DNA of 64,000 nt. Source: Maricaulis sp048270095 (lineage in GTDB: Bacteria > Pseudomonadota > Alphaproteobacteria > Caulobacterales > Maricaulaceae). This document shows, one piece after another, positions 60,162-64,000 of the stretch. The stretch is taken from assembly GCF_048270095.1 (NCBI RefSeq), contig NZ_JBLWTL010000012.1, positions 1-64,000 on the forward strand. The letters are read 5' to 3'. Positions within the stretch are counted from its first letter, which is position 1. Each line of letters starts with the position of its first letter. Below the pieces are notes generated by a model. The model was not told the origin of the DNA, did no database searches, and saw only the letters and a program-made list of their open reading frames with translations. A program made the position numbers and the translations under genes.

Positions 60162-61877
60162 ATGGCCCGTATCCTGATCACCAGCGCCTTGCCCTATATC
60201 AACGGGGTCAAACATCTCGGGAATCTGGCGGGCTCGATGTTGCCGGCCGATGTCTATGCACGCTTCCAGCGGCTGGGCGGCCATGAGGTTCTCTATATCT
60301 GCGCCACCGATGAGCACGGCACGCCGGCCGAACTGGCCGCGAGCGAGGTGGGCATGGATGTGCGCGCCTATTGCGACGAGCAGCACGAGATCCAGAAGGC
60401 GTCCGGCGAGGGCTTCTCGCTGAGCTATGATTATTTCGGCCGCACCTCGAACCCGGAGACCGCCCGGCTGACCCAGCATTTCGCCGATGTGCTTGAGGAT
60501 CAGGGCCTGATCGAGGAAGTGCTCGAACACCAGATATTCTCGATCGATGATGATCGTTTCCTGCCGGACCGTTATGTCGAGGGCACATGCCCGCATTGCT
60601 CATTTGAGCGCGCCCGCGGCGATCAGTGCGATAGTTGCGGCCGTCTGCTCGAACCGACCGATCTGATCGAGCCCTATTCGAAAGTTTCCGGCTCGAAGAA
60701 TCTCGAAGTGCGCGGCACCAAGCATCTCCACCTGATGCAGACCAAGATGGCTGACCGCATCCGCGCCTGGGTCGATGCCGCGGCGGGCTGGCCGTCGCTG
60801 GCCAAGTCGATCGCCTATAAATGGCTCGATGAAGGCCTGCGCGACCGGGCGATCACGCGCGATCTGAAATGGGGTGTGCCGGTAACCCGCAAGGGCACGC
60901 CGCGCGAGGGCTTTGAGAACAAGGTCTTCTATGTCTGGTTCGATGCCCCGATCGGCTATCTCGGTGCGACGGCCGAATGGGCTGCGCTCAATAATGCTGA
61001 CTGGCAGAGCTGGTGGCGCACCGACAAGGGGGCTGATGACGTCACCTATGTCCAGTTCATGGGCAAGGATAATGTCGCCTTCCACACGGTCAGCTTCCCG
61101 GCCACCATCCTGGGCTCGGAAGAGCCATGGAAGACGGTCGACAAGCTGAAGGCCTTCAACTGGCTGACCTGGTATGGCGGCAAATTCTCGACCTCTGAAC
61201 AGCGCGGCGTCTTCATGGACAAGGCGCTGGAGATCATGCCCGGCGACTACTGGCGCTGGTATCTCACCGCCAATGCGCCGGAAGGCTCGGATTCGGCCTT
61301 CACCTGGGAGCATTTCCAGTCGGTCATCAACAAGGACCTGGCCGATGTGCTGGGCAATTACGTCAATCGCGTCCTGCGCTTCAACAAGTCCCGCTTCGAC
61401 GCCGTCGTACCGGCCGGCGGGACATGGGGCGAGAATGAGGACTGGCTGGCGGCCGAGATGACAGTCCGGCTCGAGGCGGCTGCGGCCAATTTCGAGGCGA
61501 TGGAGTTTCGCAAGGCGGCGGCTGAAGTGCGCGGTCTTTGGGCGCTGGGCAATGAGTATCTTACCCGCGCCGAGCCCTGGACCAAGTTCAAGACCGATCC
61601 GGAAGGCGCCGCGATCGGCGTGCGTACGGCGCTCAATTACATGGGCATAATGGCGATCGCCGCCCAGCCCATCATTCCCGTCTCGGCCAAGACAATTCTT
61701 GATGCGCTTTCCATTCCGGACGAGAATCGCAGCTGGCCCCGGGGCGATGCCAAGGCGATGCTGACCGCTTTGCCGCTTGGCCTGTCGGTGGAGCCACCCG
61801 AAGTCCTGTTCAAGAAGATTGAAGAGGATGATATCGCCGCCTGGACCGAGCGGTTTGGCGGTGCGGAACAAGGATGA
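60162..61877 (+). CDS. metG: Methionine-tRNA ligase
   Basis: Charges tRNA-Met, including the initiator. The 571-residue class I synthetase has the HIGH-type motif in ALPYINGVKHLGNL, a zinc knuckle with two CxxC pairs (CPHC and CDSC at about 146-163), and the KMSKS-equivalent KFSTSEQRG. The C-terminal tRNA-binding appendix (Trbp111-like) is absent, as in many alphaproteobacterial enzymes. The stop overlaps the start of the cyclophilin gene (ATGA), so the two are coupled. Confidence 0.97.
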   Translation: MARILITSALPYINGVKHLGNLAGSMLPADVYARFQRLGGHEVLYICATDEHGTPAELAASEVGMDVRAYCDEQHEIQKASGEGFSLSYDYFGRTSNPETARLTQHFADVLEDQGLIEEVLEHQIFSIDDDRFLPDRYVEGTCPHCSFERARGDQCDSCGRLLEPTDLIEPYSKVSGSKNLEVRGTKHLHLMQTKMADRIRAWVDAAAGWPSLAKSIAYKWLDEGLRDRAITRDLKWGVPVTRKGTPREGFENKVFYVWFDAPIGYLGATAEWAALNNADWQSWWRTDKGADDVTYVQFMGKDNVAFHTVSFPATILGSEEPWKTVDKLKAFNWLTWYGGKFSTSEQRGVFMDKALEIMPGDYWRWYLTANAPEGSDSAFTWEHFQSVINKDLADVLGNYVNRVLRFNKSRFDAVVPAGGTWGENEDWLAAEMTVRLEAAAANFEAMEFRKAAAEVRGLWALGNEYLTRAEPWTKFKTDPEGAAIGVRTALNYMGIMAIAAQPIIPVSAKTILDALSIPDENRSWPRGDAKAMLTALPLGLSVEPPEVLFKKIEEDDIAAWTERFGGAEQG

Positions 61878-62836
61878 TGGCTTTGAAACCGGTGATGATG
61901 ATACGGGCGCTGGTGCTGGGTATCTCAGCCTGGGGGGTGATGGCGTGTTCGCCGGCCGCCGACGACGTTGAAATCGACACGTATGCCTTTGGACCCGACG
62001 AAGCCGAACAGGCCATGGCCGAGGTCGAGATCCCTGATTTCACCGGCATTCCCGACTGGCGCCTGGCTGATCCCGAGGACCTCCTGCTGATCGAGACGCG
62101 CCGCGGTATGGTGACGGTCGAGCTGTCCGATGAATTCGCCCCCAATCACGCGGCGCGGATGCGCCAGGCCGTCCGTGACGGTTTTTTCGACGGGCGTGAT
62201 TTTTACCGCGTGATTGATGGTTTCGTGGCCCAGGGCGGGCGTGGCGAGGAGGCGGATTCGGTCGATTTGCCGCAATATCCGGTGCTCGCGGGTGAATTCC
62301 GCCGCCCGACAGCGGGCATCAGTTTTACCGCCATGATTGATGCAGATCTCTACGCGCCTGTGGTCGGCCATGTAAATGGCTTCCCGGCCGCCCAGAGCGA
62401 GGACGGAGCACAGACCTGGCTCATTCATTGCCCGGGGACGGTGGCGATGGCCCGCGATAACGGGCCCGATACCGGTGATGTCGAATTCTATATCGTGATC
62501 GGGCAGGGGCCGCGTCATCTCGATCGCATCATGAGCGTGTTTGGCCGCGTGATTGACGGCATGGAGCACGTCCAGGCGCTCAATCGCGGCGACCCGATGG
62601 TCAATTCCGGCGTGATTGCCGATCCGGCCCTGCGTGACCCGATCCTGTCGATGCGCATCGTGGCCGACCTGCCGGAGGCGCAGCGCCCGGCCTATGAAAT
62701 CATGCGCACCGATGGCGAAGCCTTCCATGCAGCCAAGGCGGCGCGGCGCAATCGCAGCGCCGCGTTTTTCTTCGAGACGCCACCCGCGGTGATCGAGACC
62801 TGCCACATGCCCGGCCGGGTGCGGCGGGTAAATTGA
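61874..62836 (+). CDS. Cyclophilin-type peptidylprolyl isomerase, lipoprotein
   Basis: A 320-residue protein. Lipobox VMACSP (Cys about 25), an acidic linker, then a cyclophilin domain at about 70-260, with ARMRQAVRDGFFDGRDFYRVIDGFVAQGG as the core split by family-typical turns, and MARDNGPDTGDVEFYIVIG. The usual active-site Arg is in FYRVIDGF. A C-terminal extension of about 60 residues follows. It would assist folding of envelope proteins. It overlaps metG by four bases. Confidence 0.9.
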   Translation: MMALKPVMMIRALVLGISAWGVMACSPAADDVEIDTYAFGPDEAEQAMAEVEIPDFTGIPDWRLADPEDLLLIETRRGMVTVELSDEFAPNHAARMRQAVRDGFFDGRDFYRVIDGFVAQGGRGEEADSVDLPQYPVLAGEFRRPTAGISFTAMIDADLYAPVVGHVNGFPAAQSEDGAQTWLIHCPGTVAMARDNGPDTGDVEFYIVIGQGPRHLDRIMSVFGRVIDGMEHVQALNRGDPMVNSGVIADPALRDPILSMRIVADLPEAQRPAYEIMRTDGEAFHAAKAARRNRSAAFFFETPPAVIETCHMPGRVRRVN

Positions 62837-62858
62837 TGCGCGGCGAGGGCGGCCCGAT

Positions 62859-64000
62859 ATGATCGAGCGCCTGGGCGAGGATGAGGTTGACCGGCTTTCC
62901 CGCGCTGCCGCCTGTCTGCTGGAGGCCGAGGTCCGGCTCCCCGTGCTCAAGACCATTGCCTGGGACCGCTCGCATGCCGATGCCTTCTTTGCGGCGGGTG
63001 GGCGTCAATTGCCCAGCCCCGTCTATCCGCGCATCGACCCGGCGCCATCGCTCGAGCGCATCGCAGCGGCGCGCAGATTGATCGATGGCGACAGTCCGGT
63101 GCATGACTGGCTGCGGCGGCTCGCTGATACGCTCGCAGAAACGGCGGCCCTGCTCGCCAGTACCGGCACCCGGGCGTTTCACACCCATTCGCGCGCGCTC
63201 TATGGCGATCCGCGATCCCCGATCGCCGATGGCAAGCGCAATGCGCTCGATCTCGCACGCCGGCTCGACACATTGCTGGCGGATTTTGAGGAAGGCAGTA
63301 TCCGGCTGGAACCGCCCGAACGCCTCAGCGCCGAGGAGCTCAAGCGCCGGCTTGATGGCGAATTGCCGCGCTATTTCGGCCAGGCCGCGCCGCAGGTCGA
63401 GGTGACGTTGAATGTCTCGGCCAAGGCCGCCGCCGGGCGTGATTATATCAAGCTGCGCGCCGATGCGGCGTTCTCCGATCTCGATGTGATCCAGCTCTTG
63501 CAGCATGAGGCATTGATCCACATCGCGACCAATATGAATGGCGCAGCCCAACGCCGTTTCCCGATCCTGGCCGAGGCGCATCCCGGCAATGCGCGGACCC
63601 AGGAAGGCCTGGCCGTGTTCGCTGAATTCATTTCCGGCGCCCTCGACCCGCGCCGCTTTCGTCGGCTGGCGGACCGCACGATCGCCATCGACATGGCGGC
63701 CGAGGGCGCCGACTTCATCCAGTTGTTCAACTTCTTTCGCGAGCGCGGCAGCCATGATGCGCCGATCGAGGCGTTCGAGAATGCGCGGCGGGTCGTGCGC
63801 GGCGGGCTGGTGGGCGGCGGCGCGCCATGCACCAAGGATTCAATCTATCTCGGCGGTCTGCTGGAAGTGCACAACTACCTGCGCACGGCAGTGCGGGCCG
63901 GGGACCCGGCCTTCATCCGTCTGCTGTTCGTCGGCAAAATCGACCTGGCCGATCTGGAAGCGATGAAAATGCTGCGCGAGCAGGGGCTGATTGCCGAACC
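62859..64000 (+). CDS. DUF1704 (QEGLA motif) family protein, cut by the window end
   Basis: An open frame of at least 380 codons with no stop before the window ends, so the C-terminus is missing. The family is recognised by LQHEALIHIATNMN (HExxxH-type metal site) and the adjacent TQEGLAVFAEF, the QEGLA motif; relatives are annotated as flavohaemoglobin-expression-modulating proteins and are related to the MATCAP metalloproteases. GAGGG lies nine bases before the ATG at 62859. It follows the cyclophilin gene by 22 bases. Confidence 0.85.
   Translation, partial: MIERLGEDEVDRLSRAAACLLEAEVRLPVLKTIAWDRSHADAFFAAGGRQLPSPVYPRIDPAPSLERIAAARRLIDGDSPVHDWLRRLADTLAETAALLASTGTRAFHTHSRALYGDPRSPIADGKRNALDLARRLDTLLADFEEGSIRLEPPERLSAEELKRRLDGELPRYFGQAAPQVEVTLNVSAKAAAGRDYIKLRADAAFSDLDVIQLLQHEALIHIATNMNGAAQRRFPILAEAHPGNARTQEGLAVFAEFISGALDPRRFRRLADRTIAIDMAAEGADFIQLFNFFRERGSHDAPIEAFENARRVVRGGLVGGGAPCTKDSIYLGGLLEVHNYLRTAVRAGDPAFIRLLFVGKIDLADLEAMKMLREQGLIAE

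Noticed and set aside
60600..61871. 423-codon frame antisense to metG
   Set aside because: GC-rich third positions keep antisense frames open; metG is certain on the plus strand.

Overview
The window reads as chromosomal DNA of a GC-rich alphaproteobacterium, most likely from the Caulobacterales/Maricaulales side (Maricaulis- or Hyphomonas-like). Supporting signs are: the gene families present (two DUF2336 proteins, a PleA-like transglycosylase, an AST arginine pathway, AsmA, and OmpA with a proline linker); a tRNA-His with no encoded G-1 and with G1:U72 and A73, a hallmark of one alphaproteobacterial clade; CtrA-like TTAA-N7-TTAA boxes; and dispersed palindromic repeats of alphaproteobacterial type. 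The organism name is inference. No phage, plasmid origin, CRISPR array or intact insertion sequence was seen.

Layout. 0-5 kb: a membrane-anchored endonuclease/phosphatase-fold protein, two tandem 46-bp palindromic repeats, then queA-tgt-GNAT (queuosine tRNA modification, joined by ATGA overlaps) and a lipoprotein. 5-12 kb: tRNA-Lys, a chemoreceptor, a LysR regulator with three phased direct repeats in front of it, and an operon of N-formylglutamate amidohydrolase, YfcC/DcuC-type transporter and M20 peptidase. 12-20 kb: two unassigned membrane proteins, an arsenic operon arsR-arsI-acr3-arsC, SulP transporter with DUF983, and an XRE regulator with a candidate operator. 20-23.5 kb: a phospholipid module (CdsA, PlsC, CDP-alcohol phosphatidyltransferase), then about 1 kb of gene-free DNA rich in inverted repeats.

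23.5-38 kb: amidohydrolase lipoprotein, Kef-type antiporter, L,D-transpeptidase, OmpA-like porin with a 27-proline linker, a Cys/Met-metabolism PLP enzyme, and an arginine succinyltransferase operon (M20 hydrolase-astA-astD-astB) in which the M20 enzyme sits where AstE would be expected. 38-50 kb: phenylalanine hydroxylase, a secreted triple beta-gamma-crystallin protein, AsmA, an M48 lipoprotein protease, tRNA-His, a PleA-like transglycosylase, and a signalling group of two DUF2336 proteins, a receiver protein and an HPt protein, with NAD kinase.

50-64 kb: EgtB without a neighbouring EgtD, a class II aldolase, a probable beta-barrel protein, a cytochrome c lipoprotein, then a sulfotransferase, a glycosyltransferase-like/sulfotransferase fusion, an ABC exporter and an MFS carrier that together look like a sulfated-metabolite or glycan module. 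The exporter is broken by a perfect 20-bp inverted repeat exactly where its Q-loop coding sequence is missing. The window ends with tRNA-Thr, DUF1761, metG, a cyclophilin lipoprotein and a DUF1704 gene cut by the window edge.

The most unusual observations are the palindrome-associated loss in the ABC gene, the sulfotransferase cluster, the 21-bp-phased repeats at the LysR gene, the M20/AstE substitution, and the DUF2336-receiver-HPt group with CtrA-like sites.
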